Source: Prevotella sp. P3-122
GTDB lineage: Bacteria > Bacteroidota > Bacteroidia > Bacteroidales > Bacteroidaceae
Assembly (NCBI RefSeq): GCF_002251365.1
Contig: NZ_NPJH01000037.1
Span: 1-64,000, forward strand
Length of the DNA stretch: 64,000 nucleotides
Direction: 5' to 3'
Shown here piece by piece: positions 9,687-19,016 of the stretch. How positions within the stretch are numbered: position 1 is the stretch's first letter; each line of letters opens with the position of its first letter. The notes beneath the pieces are model-generated. The model worked only from the letters and a program-made list of their open reading frames with translations, was not told the DNA's origin and did no database searches. The translations under genes and the position numbers were made by a program.

Positions 9687-9707
9687 ACAAAAACAAATAA
9701 TTTTATC

Positions 9708-10751
9708 ATGGCAGAAATGAATTTCGGTGGCGTAATGGAAACCGTAGTCACCAGTAAGGAGTTCTCATTGGAAAAGGCACGCGAGGTGCTGAAAAACGAA
9801 ACAATCGCCGTTATCGGCTATGGCATTCAGGGCCCAGGCCAGGCTTGCAACCTTCGTGATAACGGCTTCAACGTAATTGTAGGACAGCGCGAGGGAAAAA
9901 CCTACGACAAGGCTGTCGCCGACGGATGGGTACCGGGCAAGACTCTCTTCTCTATTGAGGAGGCAGCGCAGAAGGGTACCATTGTCTGCATGCTGCTCTC
10001 TGATGCCGGTCAGATTGCCGTTTGGCCAACTATCAAGCAGTATCTCACACCAGGCAAGGCTCTTTATTATTCACATGGATTTGCTATCAACTGGAACGAC
10101 CGTACTGGTGTTGTTCCTCCAGAGGATATTGATGTCATAATGGTTGCACCTAAGGGTTCTGGTACTTCTCTCCGCACAATGTTCTGCGAGGGTCGTGGTC
10201 TGAACTGCTCATACGCTGTTTACCAGGATGCTACTGGCAAGGCAGAGGAGAAAACTATCGCTTTCGGTATTGGTATCGGTGCAGGCTATCTCTTCAAGAC
10301 TACATTCCAGCGTGAGGCCACCTCTGACCTTACAGGTGAGCGCGGCTCTCTGATGGGTGCCATAGAGGGACTTCTCGAGGCTCAGTACGATGTTCTTCGT
10401 GAGAATGGTCACTCGCCATCTGAGGCATTCAACGAGACAGTAGAGGAGCTCACCCAGAGCCTTGGCCCGTTGTTCGGTGCAAAGGGTATGGACTGGATGT
10501 ACGCCAACTGCTCTACAACGGCACAGCGTGGTGCACTCGACTGGGCTCCAAGGTTCCGCGAGGCCATCAAGCCTGTTATGGAGTGGCTCTATTACTCAGT
10601 GAAGACCGGTAACGAGGCTCAGATCTCCATTGACAAGAACTCGCAGCCCGACTATCGTGAGAAGCTCAACGCTGAGCTTGAGGCTATGCGTAACAAGGAG
10701 ATGTGGCAGGCTGGCGCAACGGTGCGCAAGCTCCGTCCGGAGAACAATTAA
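9708..10751 (+). CDS. ilvC: Ketol-acid reductoisomerase
   Basis: 347 aa NADPH- and Mg-dependent enzyme that isomerises and reduces acetolactate or acetohydroxybutyrate. The N-terminal Rossmann motif is GYGIQGPGQACNLRDNG at about residues 38-54. The C-terminal knotted helical domain includes DLTGERGSLMGAIEGLLEAQ with the acidic metal ligands. It is a class I (short) enzyme in outline. It is transcribed from its own promoter behind a folded leader although it follows the ilvD-ilvB-ilvN genes closely. Confidence 0.96.
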   Translation: MAEMNFGGVMETVVTSKEFSLEKAREVLKNETIAVIGYGIQGPGQACNLRDNGFNVIVGQREGKTYDKAVADGWVPGKTLFSIEEAAQKGTIVCMLLSDAGQIAVWPTIKQYLTPGKALYYSHGFAINWNDRTGVVPPEDIDVIMVAPKGSGTSLRTMFCEGRGLNCSYAVYQDATGKAEEKTIAFGIGIGAGYLFKTTFQREATSDLTGERGSLMGAIEGLLEAQYDVLRENGHSPSEAFNETVEELTQSLGPLFGAKGMDWMYANCSTTAQRGALDWAPRFREAIKPVMEWLYYSVKTGNEAQISIDKNSQPDYREKLNAELEAMRNKEMWQAGATVRKLRPENN

Positions 10752-10881
10752 TAGAAATGGTTTAATCTTTTATTATGCATAACAGTTATACCAGGTGAGG
10801 ACTATAGTGCTGTGGTGACAGCATTACCTTACCAAAAAGGTATTTGAATACAAACTTTTGAGTTTTTAATAACGCTATTAA

Positions 10882-10915
10882 GGGGGAAGTGGGCCGTGAG
10901 GAACTCGCTTCCCCC
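10882..10915. other. GC-rich hairpin between ilvC and the GH25 gene
   Basis: GGGGGAAG (10882-10889) pairs perfectly with CTTCCCCC (10908-10915). There is no run of T after it. It may end the ilvC transcript or shape the 5' end of the next one. A second inverted repeat, TGCTGT/ACAGCA, lies at 10808-10823. Confidence 0.4.
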
Positions 10916-10948
10916 CATTTGCAGTCTCATAACAATAGTCTTTTGTCA

Positions 10949-12718
10949 ATGAAAATACGGCATGTTCGGTACTTGTGGATAGTGCTGTCTCTGATGGTAT
11001 TATTTGTAGCAGTGCTGTGCACGGTTTCCCGTGTACATTACGACAAGTTTACCCCAGCTTCTGGGGCTATGGTCGAAGAGGCACATTATTATGTCCTCCG
11101 TTCAGCCTCAGGTTCCGATTCAATATATACATATATATATAAAGGTGGTGACACAGTCATTGCTGAGAGCGACAATGCGAGGTTTATTAGCAACATAACT
11201 CGCCGTCGTAGTGCCTCATGGGTGAACTGGTTGTGGTTACCATCGTGCTTTGGCACCCTTGCCGCTAAGATTGACAGCACAGAGGAACGGAACAGCAGCC
11301 TCCCTATGCTGGAGGTACCACAGGCGCGGCGGTTGCTTGCCAGCCGTTGCTCACTCATCAGGAATAAGGCTGCGGATATGCAGAGGCAGCTGGCAGAGAT
11401 AGACTATTATCTGCGTACACATAAGGTTCATGACGAAGGATTTGACGTGGTTGCCCGCCATAGGGAGACAGTTCTTCACAGCATAGACTCGCTCACACGC
11501 ATGGCAGTAAGCATAGAAAGAATTGTGCGCTCAGGACGGCTTTCCGTGACTCTTACCGACCGCTATGCTGTGGTCATGGATGGTGTCTGCATGGAGGCAA
11601 TGAAGGTCTCGTCGTGGCGTGACGGTTTTGCGATGTACCGCACCACCAATGGCACCACTCCGAAGCATGTCCGTCCCGTATACCTGTATTCAGATGGTCT
11701 TTTGTCTAGCCTGCGTCCCACGGCTGCATTACGGTCGTCTTCTGACACCATTGTCGTGAGAAGTGACGTTGGAGGAGGTCAGACAGATGGATATCTGTCA
11801 GTCAACTATCCCGATGGTAGTTATTACGAGGGACAGTATTCCGATACGCTTGGCGGCATAATGCGCCATGGCTTCGGTGTCGATTTTAGATCAGATAAAG
11901 TGAGGGTGGGGCGTTGGGAGTACGACCGTTACCGTGGTGAACAGCCTCTTTACACGGCTGCGCATATATATGGTATAGACATCTCACGCTACCAGCATGA
12001 GCCTTCTTCTCAGACAGTGAGGAGGGGACGGCGCAGACGAAAGGTCACATACCCCATTCTGTGGAACCAGTTACGCATCACCTCACTCGGCTCCATGTCG
12101 AAGAAGCGTGTGGAGGGCAATGTGGACTATCCGATATCCTTCATATACATCAAGAGTACCGAGGGAAAATCGCTCACCAACCGTTATTTCCGTGCCGACT
12201 ATGCTGCTGCGAGGAAGCATGGTTATAGGGTAGGGGCCTATCATTTCTTCTCTACCCGTACAACGGCACGGCAGCAGGCAGATAATTTCATTAAGAACAG
12301 CAGATATCAGAAGGGTGATTTGCCACCAGCCCTCGATGTTGAGCCATCGGCGGCACAGATAGCCCAGATGGGGGGCATCAGGGTGCTGCTGAAGTCTGTA
12401 CGATCATGGTTGGAGGATGTCGGGCATCGCCTTGGTGTGCAGCCGATATTGTATGTCAGCCAGTCATTTGTCAACAAATATCTGACAGATGACAACCCGG
12501 ACGGTGACTATCTGAGGAAGAACTATCAGGTGTGGATAGCGAGATATGGTGAGTACAAGCCCGACGTACACCTTGCTATCTGGCAACTGTCGCCAGACGG
12601 CAGAGTGAGAGGAATTAGGGGGCTGGTAGACATCAATGTCTTCAACGGCTTCGAAGAGGCTTTCAGGGATTTCTCTTCCATATCTGCCCATTCTCTTCCT
12701 CAACCATCTCCTCGTTGA
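10949..12718 (+). CDS. Membrane-anchored GH25 lysozyme with MORN-like segment
   Basis: 589 aa. A single N-terminal membrane segment (about 9-27) places the rest in the periplasm. A region of unknown fold with coiled-coil character (about 110-190) follows. Then comes a short MORN-like stretch (SYYEGQYSD, HGFGVDF) and a C-terminal GH25 muramidase domain from about 350. Catalytic candidates are the Asp in GIDISRYQ, the ALDVEP pair and the Glu in KSTEGKS. It should cut the MurNAc-GlcNAc bond of peptidoglycan. The ATG at 10949 is chosen because the membrane segment starts there. The last 14 or so residues lie in sequence that encodes recQ on the other strand. Confidence 0.85.
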   Translation: MKIRHVRYLWIVLSLMVLFVAVLCTVSRVHYDKFTPASGAMVEEAHYYVLRSASGSDSIYTYIYKGGDTVIAESDNARFISNITRRRSASWVNWLWLPSCFGTLAAKIDSTEERNSSLPMLEVPQARRLLASRCSLIRNKAADMQRQLAEIDYYLRTHKVHDEGFDVVARHRETVLHSIDSLTRMAVSIERIVRSGRLSVTLTDRYAVVMDGVCMEAMKVSSWRDGFAMYRTTNGTTPKHVRPVYLYSDGLLSSLRPTAALRSSSDTIVVRSDVGGGQTDGYLSVNYPDGSYYEGQYSDTLGGIMRHGFGVDFRSDKVRVGRWEYDRYRGEQPLYTAAHIYGIDISRYQHEPSSQTVRRGRRRRKVTYPILWNQLRITSLGSMSKKRVEGNVDYPISFIYIKSTEGKSLTNRYFRADYAAARKHGYRVGAYHFFSTRTTARQQADNFIKNSRYQKGDLPPALDVEPSAAQIAQMGGIRVLLKSVRSWLEDVGHRLGVQPILYVSQSFVNKYLTDDNPDGDYLRKNYQVWIARYGEYKPDVHLAIWQLSPDGRVRGIRGLVDINVFNGFEEAFRDFSSISAHSLPQPSPR

Positions 12719-14588
12719 CGATATATATGAGAGCCTCTTTGACAAACTCCCTTGGCAGTTGTATGTTCCTGAACTCTTCCAATGGGTGCCTTTTGCCGTC
12801 GGAGAGTATGTCCATGATGCGTTGGGTGGCTGCCGCCAGATTGTCCTCGCTCAGTCCGGAGGAGTTGTTGTCAAGGCATACGTCGCACTGGTGGCAGTTG
12901 TCAGCATCCGTATCGCCAAAATAGTTTAGAAGCTGTTTGCTGCGGCAGGTCGTATTGTTTGTGGCGTACCCAATCATCGCATTGATACGCTGCGTATACT
13001 GTTCCTTGCGTCTTTCGTATACCTCTTCCGATATTACCACCCTTTCGGTTTCCTCCCTTTCCTGCAGATAGGTGATGGTCGGAACTTTCTGCTGAGGTAT
13101 GAAGTGCAGGATATTCTTCTTGCTCAGTCCCTTTAGAATATTGTAGACCTGGTCTTGCGTCAGTCCTGCCTGGTTGGCCACGAGCGACTCGTCGATGTAA
13201 GCATAGTCCACGAATAGTCCGCCGTAGTGCCTGAGTAGTGTGGTCACCACCAGATCCTCTGTCGGTGAGAGGCTGTCTAATCTGTTCAGCTCATTCCTCG
13301 ACAGCAGGAACATCAGTCTTGCCCGTCCGTCCGGCTCTGTTTCATAGCCTATGTATCCTGCCCTCTCAAGAATTGTCAGCGCAGAGTTGGCCTGTACGGG
13401 GAACAGTCGGAAGTTGCGGCAGAAATTATCTATCTCGAATGAGAATGTATGTCCGAGTGCGCTACCTACACCTATCTGATAATATGCTGCCAGCTTCTCA
13501 TAGACCTTTCTTATGTATTCTTTGTCAGGGAACGTGTCGTCGATGCGGCGTATCAGTTTACGGGTGTCGGAGTGATTGTACAGCAGCACGGCATACGCCT
13601 TCTTGCCGTCACGTCCTGCGCGTCCGGCCTCCTGGAAATATGCCTCTATGGAGTCTGGGCAGTCGTAGTGTAAGACTATCCTCACGTCAGGTTTGTCGAT
13701 GCCCATGCCGAAAGCGTTAGTGGCTACCATCACCCGTGTCTCGTCGTCGTGCCATCTCTGCTGTCTGACGTCTTTCGCCGTGTGGGTCAGTCCGGCATGG
13801 TAGAATGTAGCCGTTATGCCGCTCAGCTCCAGCTTCTCTGCAATTTCCTTAGTCTTCTTGCGGCTTCTGACATAAACGATTGCGCTACCTTGAACAGCAG
13901 ATAGTATATGCTCCATCTCTGCATCCTTGTCAATGGTTTCCCTAACGACATAAGCGAGGTTCTGCCGCTTGAAACTCATGCTGAAGACATTCTTCTCTCT
14001 GAATTCCAGTTTCTCCTGAATATCGTCCACAACCTGTGGTGTCGCGGTGGCAGTAAGGGCCAGGATTGGAGCAGCAGGTTTCAGCCTGCGTATTTCGGCA
14101 ATTCTGAGGTACGATGGGCGGAAGTCATATCCCCACTGGCTGATGCAGTGCGCTTCGTCAACGGTGATGAAGCTGACATTTATGTGTCGCAGCTTGGTGA
14201 GGAAGATGTCGGACGACAGTCTCTCGGGCGATATGTACAGCAGTTTGGTATGGCCGAAAATGCAGTTCTCAAGCGTCGATACTATCTCGTGTCTTGACAT
14301 TCCTGAATATATGGCAGCTGCCATAATGCCACGCCGCCTGAGGTTGTATACCTGATCTTTCATCAATGCGATGAGCGGTGTCACAACAATGCACACTCCA
14401 TCCTGTGCAAGGGCAGGTACCTGGAAGGTGATGCTCTTGCCGCCGCCCGTAGGCATCAGTCCAAGTGTGTCGTTGCCCTCGGCTATGCTCTTGATGATGT
14501 CCTGCTGTATACCCCGGAACTCCTCATATCCCCAGTATTTTCTCAGTATAGGCAGGAACGTTTCCTCACACTCTGCGTTGCCATTCAT
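12663..14588 (-). CDS. recQ: ATP-dependent DNA helicase RecQ
   Basis: 641 aa 3'-5' helicase for recombination and fork repair. Walker A is PTGGGKS near residue 40 and the DEAH box is VDEAHCISQWGYDFRPSY. The C-terminal helicase lobe has FGMGIDKPDVR. The RecQ-C zinc site uses the cysteines in CRSK, NCHQCDVC and their neighbours at about 540-570. A winged-helix-like tail follows, but no clear HRDC domain. The start codon overlaps the recJ stop by four bases, so the two are probably translated together. Its 3' end overlaps the converging GH25 gene by 56 bp. Confidence 0.94.
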   Translation of the reverse strand: MNGNAECEETFLPILRKYWGYEEFRGIQQDIIKSIAEGNDTLGLMPTGGGKSITFQVPALAQDGVCIVVTPLIALMKDQVYNLRRRGIMAAAIYSGMSRHEIVSTLENCIFGHTKLLYISPERLSSDIFLTKLRHINVSFITVDEAHCISQWGYDFRPSYLRIAEIRRLKPAAPILALTATATPQVVDDIQEKLEFREKNVFSMSFKRQNLAYVVRETIDKDAEMEHILSAVQGSAIVYVRSRKKTKEIAEKLELSGITATFYHAGLTHTAKDVRQQRWHDDETRVMVATNAFGMGIDKPDVRIVLHYDCPDSIEAYFQEAGRAGRDGKKAYAVLLYNHSDTRKLIRRIDDTFPDKEYIRKVYEKLAAYYQIGVGSALGHTFSFEIDNFCRNFRLFPVQANSALTILERAGYIGYETEPDGRARLMFLLSRNELNRLDSLSPTEDLVVTTLLRHYGGLFVDYAYIDESLVANQAGLTQDQVYNILKGLSKKNILHFIPQQKVPTITYLQEREETERVVISEEVYERRKEQYTQRINAMIGYATNNTTCRSKQLLNYFGDTDADNCHQCDVCLDNNSSGLSEDNLAAATQRIMDILSDGKRHPLEEFRNIQLPREFVKEALIYIVNEEMVEEENGQIWKRNP

Positions 14589-16315
14589 TCTACCGAGTCA
14601 CTGTTGGGTCTGATATCCTCTATCTGCAGTTGTACCTGATTGCGCTTGAAGACGTTGTCCTCAATGGTATACACAATGTCGAAGCTGCGTTTCGACTTAA
14701 TATATCGTGCTGAGGCACTTTGTCCGAAGGCTATACCGTTTACTACGGTACTTGACTTCGAGTCTACGAGTTCCAGCTTGATGTGCTCCTGTTCCCGTCC
14801 TACCACCTTGCTCGTTCCGTAGTCGTATACCGAGAGCGTGCAGAATATGGGCTTGTTGTTGCCAGGACCGAATGGTGAGAAACGCTTAAGGTCGTTGTAC
14901 AGCCGCTTGGAGATATCCTTGAAGTCTATGACAGCATCTACATTTATCATTGCCTCCTTCTGCGATGGCTTTATATGCTCGTCCACATACTGTTGGAAGC
15001 GCTTTCGGAAATGCGGTATGTCCTCCCATTTCAGGGTCAGTCCAGCTGCGTAGGTGTGTCCTCCGAAGTTTACCAGCAGGTCGCGGCAACTCTTTATGGC
15101 TGCATAGACATCGAAGCCCATGATGCTTCGGGCTGACCCCGTGGCATATTCGCCGTCACGCGTAAGAACTACGGTGGGACGGAAATATATTTCTGTGAGC
15201 CGTGATGCCACGATGCCTATGACTCCCTTTTTCCAGTTCTCGTCATACAGCACTATGCTCGAAAGATGTCTCTGGCTCTCAAGTTTCGATACGATGATGT
15301 TGGCCTCCTCGGTCATCTGCTTGTCTATGTCCTTGCGTTGCTCGTTGTACTCATTGATGTGCTTCGCCTCCTTCAGTGCCATCGAGAAGTCTTTTTCCAC
15401 CAGCAGGTCCACACTTTCCTTGCCGTTCTCCATACGTCCCGACGCATTTATCCTTGGGCCGATTTTGAATACGATGTCGCTCATTGACAGCTCCCTGCCA
15501 TTTAGGCCGCAGATGTCTATGATGGCCTTTAGTCCAAGGCTGGGATTTTGGTTCAGCTGTTTCAGTCCGTGGAACGCCAGTATGCGGTTCTCGTCCACAA
15601 CGGGAACAATATCGGCCGCTATGCTTACTGCACAGAAGTCGAGTAGTGGTATCAGGCGCGAGAAGGGAATGCCGTTGTTCTTGGCAAATGCCTGCATGAA
15701 CTTGAAGCCTACTCCGCAGCCGCAAAGGTGCTTAAACGGGTATGAGTCATCTGGCCGCTTAGGATTTAGTATGGCTACAGCAGGCGGCATCACCTCGTCC
15801 GGTACATGATGGTCGCAGATGATGAAGTCTATGCCAAGCGACTTGGCATACCGCACCTCCTCGATGGCCTTGATACCGCAATCGAGGATGATGATGAGTT
15901 TCACACCTGTTTCCTTAGCATAGTCTATTCCCTTGTGGCTAACGCCATATCCCTCCTCGTATCTGTCGGGAATGTAATAGTCGATGTTGGAATAGAACTG
16001 CTGCAGGAACTTGTAGACCAAAGCGACGGCGGTACATCCGTCGACATCGTAATCTCCATAGACAAGAATCCTTTCCTTACGTCCCATGGCATCGTTGAGC
16101 CGGTCTACGGCCACGTCCATGTCCTTCATCAGGAAAGGGTTTATCAGGTCGGCAAGCTGTGGCCGGAAGAAGCGCTTGGCGGCACTCTCCGTCGTTATGC
16201 CACGGCTGACGAGCAACTGCGTTAGTATGGGACTAATACCTATTTTCTCTGCAAGTTCCTCAGCCGTCCTCTTCTGCTCTGGTGTAGGAGTTTCGAAATT
16301 CCATTTGAAGTGCAT
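14585..16315 (-). CDS. recJ: Single-stranded-DNA exonuclease RecJ
   Basis: 576 aa 5'-3' ssDNA exonuclease of the DHH family. Metal-binding motifs seen are DYDVDGCTA (about 83-91) and the name-giving DHH in ICDHHVPDEVMPP (about 150). The DHHA1 domain holds GGHTYAAGL at about 415, and an OB-like domain ends the protein. It is the upstream gene of a recJ-recQ pair, both acting at gaps and stalled forks in the RecF pathway. The best upstream -7 match on the minus strand is TAACTTTG at 16391-16384. Confidence 0.94.
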   Translation of the reverse strand: MHFKWNFETPTPEQKRTAEELAEKIGISPILTQLLVSRGITTESAAKRFFRPQLADLINPFLMKDMDVAVDRLNDAMGRKERILVYGDYDVDGCTAVALVYKFLQQFYSNIDYYIPDRYEEGYGVSHKGIDYAKETGVKLIIILDCGIKAIEEVRYAKSLGIDFIICDHHVPDEVMPPAVAILNPKRPDDSYPFKHLCGCGVGFKFMQAFAKNNGIPFSRLIPLLDFCAVSIAADIVPVVDENRILAFHGLKQLNQNPSLGLKAIIDICGLNGRELSMSDIVFKIGPRINASGRMENGKESVDLLVEKDFSMALKEAKHINEYNEQRKDIDKQMTEEANIIVSKLESQRHLSSIVLYDENWKKGVIGIVASRLTEIYFRPTVVLTRDGEYATGSARSIMGFDVYAAIKSCRDLLVNFGGHTYAAGLTLKWEDIPHFRKRFQQYVDEHIKPSQKEAMINVDAVIDFKDISKRLYNDLKRFSPFGPGNNKPIFCTLSVYDYGTSKVVGREQEHIKLELVDSKSSTVVNGIAFGQSASARYIKSKRSFDIVYTIEDNVFKRNQVQLQIEDIRPNSDSVE

Positions 16316-16461
16316 TATCTTGATTTTTGTTTTGTCTTGTCAAGCTGTCGCCTAAGCTGACGCAAAAGCGCATAAAGTCGTGCCAAAGTTACAAAATTAT
16401 TTCCATAAACTGGCCATTATGTCTCCTTTTTTTCTGTATTGCTTTATATGTGGCTTATTTT

Positions 16462-16493
16462 GTTGACTGTTTCATCGAAAATGTGTATCTTTG
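16462..16493 (+). promoter_or_regulatory. Promoter of the secreted nuclease gene
   Basis: GTTG at 16462-16465, 20 bases, TATCTTTG at 16486-16493. The -7 element is 19 bases ahead of ATG 16513, which supports that start over an upstream in-frame one. Confidence 0.65.
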
Positions 16494-16512
16494 TCAGCAT
16501 ATCGTAAGTAGT

Positions 16513-17334
16513 ATGAAAAATAAGACACTTGCAGTTATTGTCCTCCTCGTATTGTTGTGTGCAGGGAGGTTTTGGGGCAGCCATGACGATGGCAACGGAC
16601 AGGCAAGCCAAGGTGTAGGGGCATCAGCGTCGTCAGAGGCCTCAATGTCCAGAGATTCATCTTCTGGCGACCTGCTCGAGCAGAAGGGTAGGGAAGGACG
16701 CATGCTCTATCGCGAGGGATATGTGGTATGCTTCGATGAGGCTTCAAAGATACCATATTGGGTAGCTTGGCACCTCACGGCAGAACATGTCGACGGAGAC
16801 GTCAGGCGCAGTGATGACTTTGCCGAGGACCCGGAGGTTGCTGATGGCCCAACCCTTGCCGATTACCGTGGCTCAGGGTGGAGCCGTGGCCACATGTGCC
16901 CTGCGGGCGACAACCGCTGGAGCAGACAGGCCATGAGCCAGTCCTTCCTGCTTACCAATATGTGTCCACAGAATGCCCGGCTCAACAATGGCGACTGGAA
17001 GGAGTTGGAGGAGAAGTGCCGTAAGTGGGCCAAACGCTACGGAGATATATACATAGTATGCGGGCCGCTGCTCTACAACCGCAGGCATCAGACCATAGGA
17101 AAAGGACAGGTTGTCGTGCCGGAAGCCTTCTTCAAGGTTGTACTGTGCATGAGCGGAAAGCCAAAGGCATTAGGCTTCATATACAAGAATGAAGATGGCA
17201 ACAGGCCCATGGGCGACTATGTCAATACCATTGACGAGGTTGAGCGTATCACAGGACTCGACTTCTTCCCAGCTCTCGATGACGATGTAGAGCGTGCTGT
17301 AGAGTCGAAGGGCGATATTAAGGATTGGATGTGA
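16513..17334 (+). CDS. Exported DNA/RNA non-specific endonuclease (NUC family)
   Basis: 273 aa. The N-terminal hydrophobic segment (LAVIVLLVLLCAG) is a signal peptide or membrane anchor, followed by about 45 low-complexity Ser/Gly residues. The nuclease domain holds SRGHMCPAGDNRWS with the catalytic His of the beta-beta-alpha metal fold and NMCPQNARLNNGDWKELE with the metal-binding Asn. It would degrade DNA or RNA in the periplasm or outside the cell, for nutrition or defence against foreign DNA. A Cys at residue 16 is near the right place for lipidation but the preceding residues are not a good lipobox. Confidence 0.87.
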   Translation: MKNKTLAVIVLLVLLCAGRFWGSHDDGNGQASQGVGASASSEASMSRDSSSGDLLEQKGREGRMLYREGYVVCFDEASKIPYWVAWHLTAEHVDGDVRRSDDFAEDPEVADGPTLADYRGSGWSRGHMCPAGDNRWSRQAMSQSFLLTNMCPQNARLNNGDWKELEEKCRKWAKRYGDIYIVCGPLLYNRRHQTIGKGQVVVPEAFFKVVLCMSGKPKALGFIYKNEDGNRPMGDYVNTIDEVERITGLDFFPALDDDVERAVESKGDIKDWM

Positions 17335-17668
17335 GCCGGCGATATTCAAATGTGAAACAACTGTATTGTCATATCTGTTTAGGGGCATACAGACAGATAA
17401 TCAGCTTTCGTGGGCAGGTTGAATTAGAAACAGCACATGCGGCTGAGAATGGAGACGCAGTAGGATGAGAATGCGTAGAGAGCTATATGAATAGCTCCCT
17501 TCACACGGGTGTGCTAATAAAAATGATAGGGTGTCCAGTCAGCCGTTTCAAATTGACGTGGTCACAGGGGCTGGTACATTTGATTCGTGTCCGACCTTTG
17601 GTTCAGGGTGTTTCTACATTTATTAGGGTACCTGATTTTTGTACATCAAACTCTACACCATATAAAAA

Positions 17669-17701
17669 TGAACAGTCACACGGCATGCATGTGACTGTTC
17701 A
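17669..17701 (-). terminator. Terminator of the C1 peptidase gene
   Basis: A perfect 12-bp stem (17669-17680 with 17690-17701). Read on the minus strand it is followed by TTTTTATA, as expected for an intrinsic terminator of the gene ending at 17792. Confidence 0.8.
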
Positions 17702-17717
17702 GTGAATTCTGTAGGCA

Positions 17718-17736
17718 GCACGCGCTTACAGCGCGT
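17718..17736. repeat. Dispersed 17-mer repeat with internal hairpin
   Basis: The 17 bases at 17718-17734 match 40559-40575 exactly in inverted orientation. The motif contains ACGCGCT/AGCGCGT, a 7-bp stem with a 3-base loop at 17720-17736. The preceding GTAGGCAG...CGCGC also matches 49851-49865 at 14 of 15 positions. Confidence 0.6.
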
Positions 17737-17791
17737 ACATGTCAAAAGCAAAAAAGGGAGGACATGTCGAAAGTTTGTCCATGTCGGTAAC

Positions 17792-18991
17792 TTAGATGCC
17801 GAGTTTCTTTCGGATATCCTTTGGTATGGCGTTTTTGTTGACCATATAGTCCATGGTGTTGGCAGCGATGAAGGTCTTGGTCATATACCAGATACCCTTG
17901 TAGTCGCCAGCCTCGCCCCATGAGTTCTTCACCATGTAGTACTCCTTGCCGTTCTGGTCTTTTGCTATTCCGTAGATGAGCATGCCGTGGTCATCGGTAA
18001 GTTCCCAGTTGTCATACCGCTCCTGTCTCATTTCCTGTGTCGGTGTTATTTCTGGAACGAGGCATCCCAGCGAGTCGAGCTTGCTGGTCTTCTCTGTCCT
18101 GCTGAGCTTTAGCCAGCGTGCCATGTCGCTTCCTGCGAGGCTCTGTGCCTTCTTTGAGTCGATGGCGTAGGCCAGTCCCTGACGTGTGAATCCCTCCTCG
18201 GAAACGTCGCCGCCCCATGCCACGCAGTAGCCGTTCTCTATGGCGTTGTCGATGATGCGCATCATGTCCTCCATAGGAACGTTCCATGACAGTGGGTTGC
18301 GCCAGTTGTCCTGTACCTCAACGGCAAATTGTGTCCAGAAGGGGTGGTGAGTGTAGCTTGTGATGGTTACATAGTCGTTGAAGTCGAGTCCGAGGCTTGC
18401 GGCGAACGACTTCGGGGTGTATGTCTTTCCCTCGTATGTGAACGACTCAGGGCACTCGCCGAGGTATGCGTCAAGAATACCCTGCAGTCCGACCTTCCAC
18501 TGTGATGATATTTTCTTTGCGTCACTCTTGGAGATGGCTGCCACGTATGGCTCGAGCAGGCTGAAGAACTCGTTGAAGTTGTTCAGTGAGTCGCCATAGA
18601 GACTGCCTGGGAACGGCATAGCGTCCTCGGGACAGATACCATAGTTCTGGAGACAGAAGAGTGGGTCGTAGCAGCTGCCGCCCTGTGCGAACTGGCAGTC
18701 ACCGTGCAGGCGTACCACCTGAATGGCGCGGTCCATGTAGGTCTTGTTGGCAACGAACGACTCGCAGAGGTCGTATGTCTTGCCAGTCTTCTTGAGGATT
18801 TCAGCCTCGAAGTAGCTCAGGGTAGAGTAGTCCCAGCACGTGCCCGAGCGGTTCTGGTCCTTGATGCTTGTGATTTTGTTCTCCTTGATAACGGTGAACA
18901 CAGGCTTGTTCTTGTTTACGCTGTCCTTCTCGGCAGCAAAGGCACCAGTCGACATAAGCGCGAGAAGTGCCAGTGAAATGACTTTCTTCAT
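17792..18991 (-). CDS. Secreted C1B peptidase (bleomycin hydrolase/aminopeptidase C type)
   Basis: 399 aa papain-like cysteine peptidase. A signal peptide (MKKVISLALLALMSTGAFAA) precedes the enzyme. The catalytic Cys52 is in RSGTCWDYST, the His (about 335) in TDDHGMLIYG and the Asn (about 356) in VKNSWGE, so the triad is complete. C1B enzymes are usually cytoplasmic hexamers; the signal peptide suggests this member works in the periplasm. It is the downstream gene of a pair with an M24 aminopeptidase, 25 nt apart, and ends at an intrinsic terminator. Both would trim peptides taken up as food. Confidence 0.9.
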   Translation of the reverse strand: MKKVISLALLALMSTGAFAAEKDSVNKNKPVFTVIKENKITSIKDQNRSGTCWDYSTLSYFEAEILKKTGKTYDLCESFVANKTYMDRAIQVVRLHGDCQFAQGGSCYDPLFCLQNYGICPEDAMPFPGSLYGDSLNNFNEFFSLLEPYVAAISKSDAKKISSQWKVGLQGILDAYLGECPESFTYEGKTYTPKSFAASLGLDFNDYVTITSYTHHPFWTQFAVEVQDNWRNPLSWNVPMEDMMRIIDNAIENGYCVAWGGDVSEEGFTRQGLAYAIDSKKAQSLAGSDMARWLKLSRTEKTSKLDSLGCLVPEITPTQEMRQERYDNWELTDDHGMLIYGIAKDQNGKEYYMVKNSWGEAGDYKGIWYMTKTFIAANTMDYMVNKNAIPKDIRKKLGI

Positions 18992-19016
18992 TGTTGTTAT
19001 AGTTTTTGGTTGTATG

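Larger units (their letters stand above)
17335..17791. other. Intergenic region with repeats and a terminator
   Basis: No gene is supported in these 457 bp. The right half holds a terminator (17669-17701), a block 17622-17650 related to 40504-40533, and a 17-mer at 17718-17734 that recurs exactly, inverted, at 40559-40575. The left half shows nothing I recognise. Confidence 0.5.

Noticed and set aside
17487..17705. Open frame of 72 codons between the nuclease and peptidase genes
   Set aside because: Overlaps the terminator hairpin and repeat blocks; no promoter, and the translated sequence is not protein-like.
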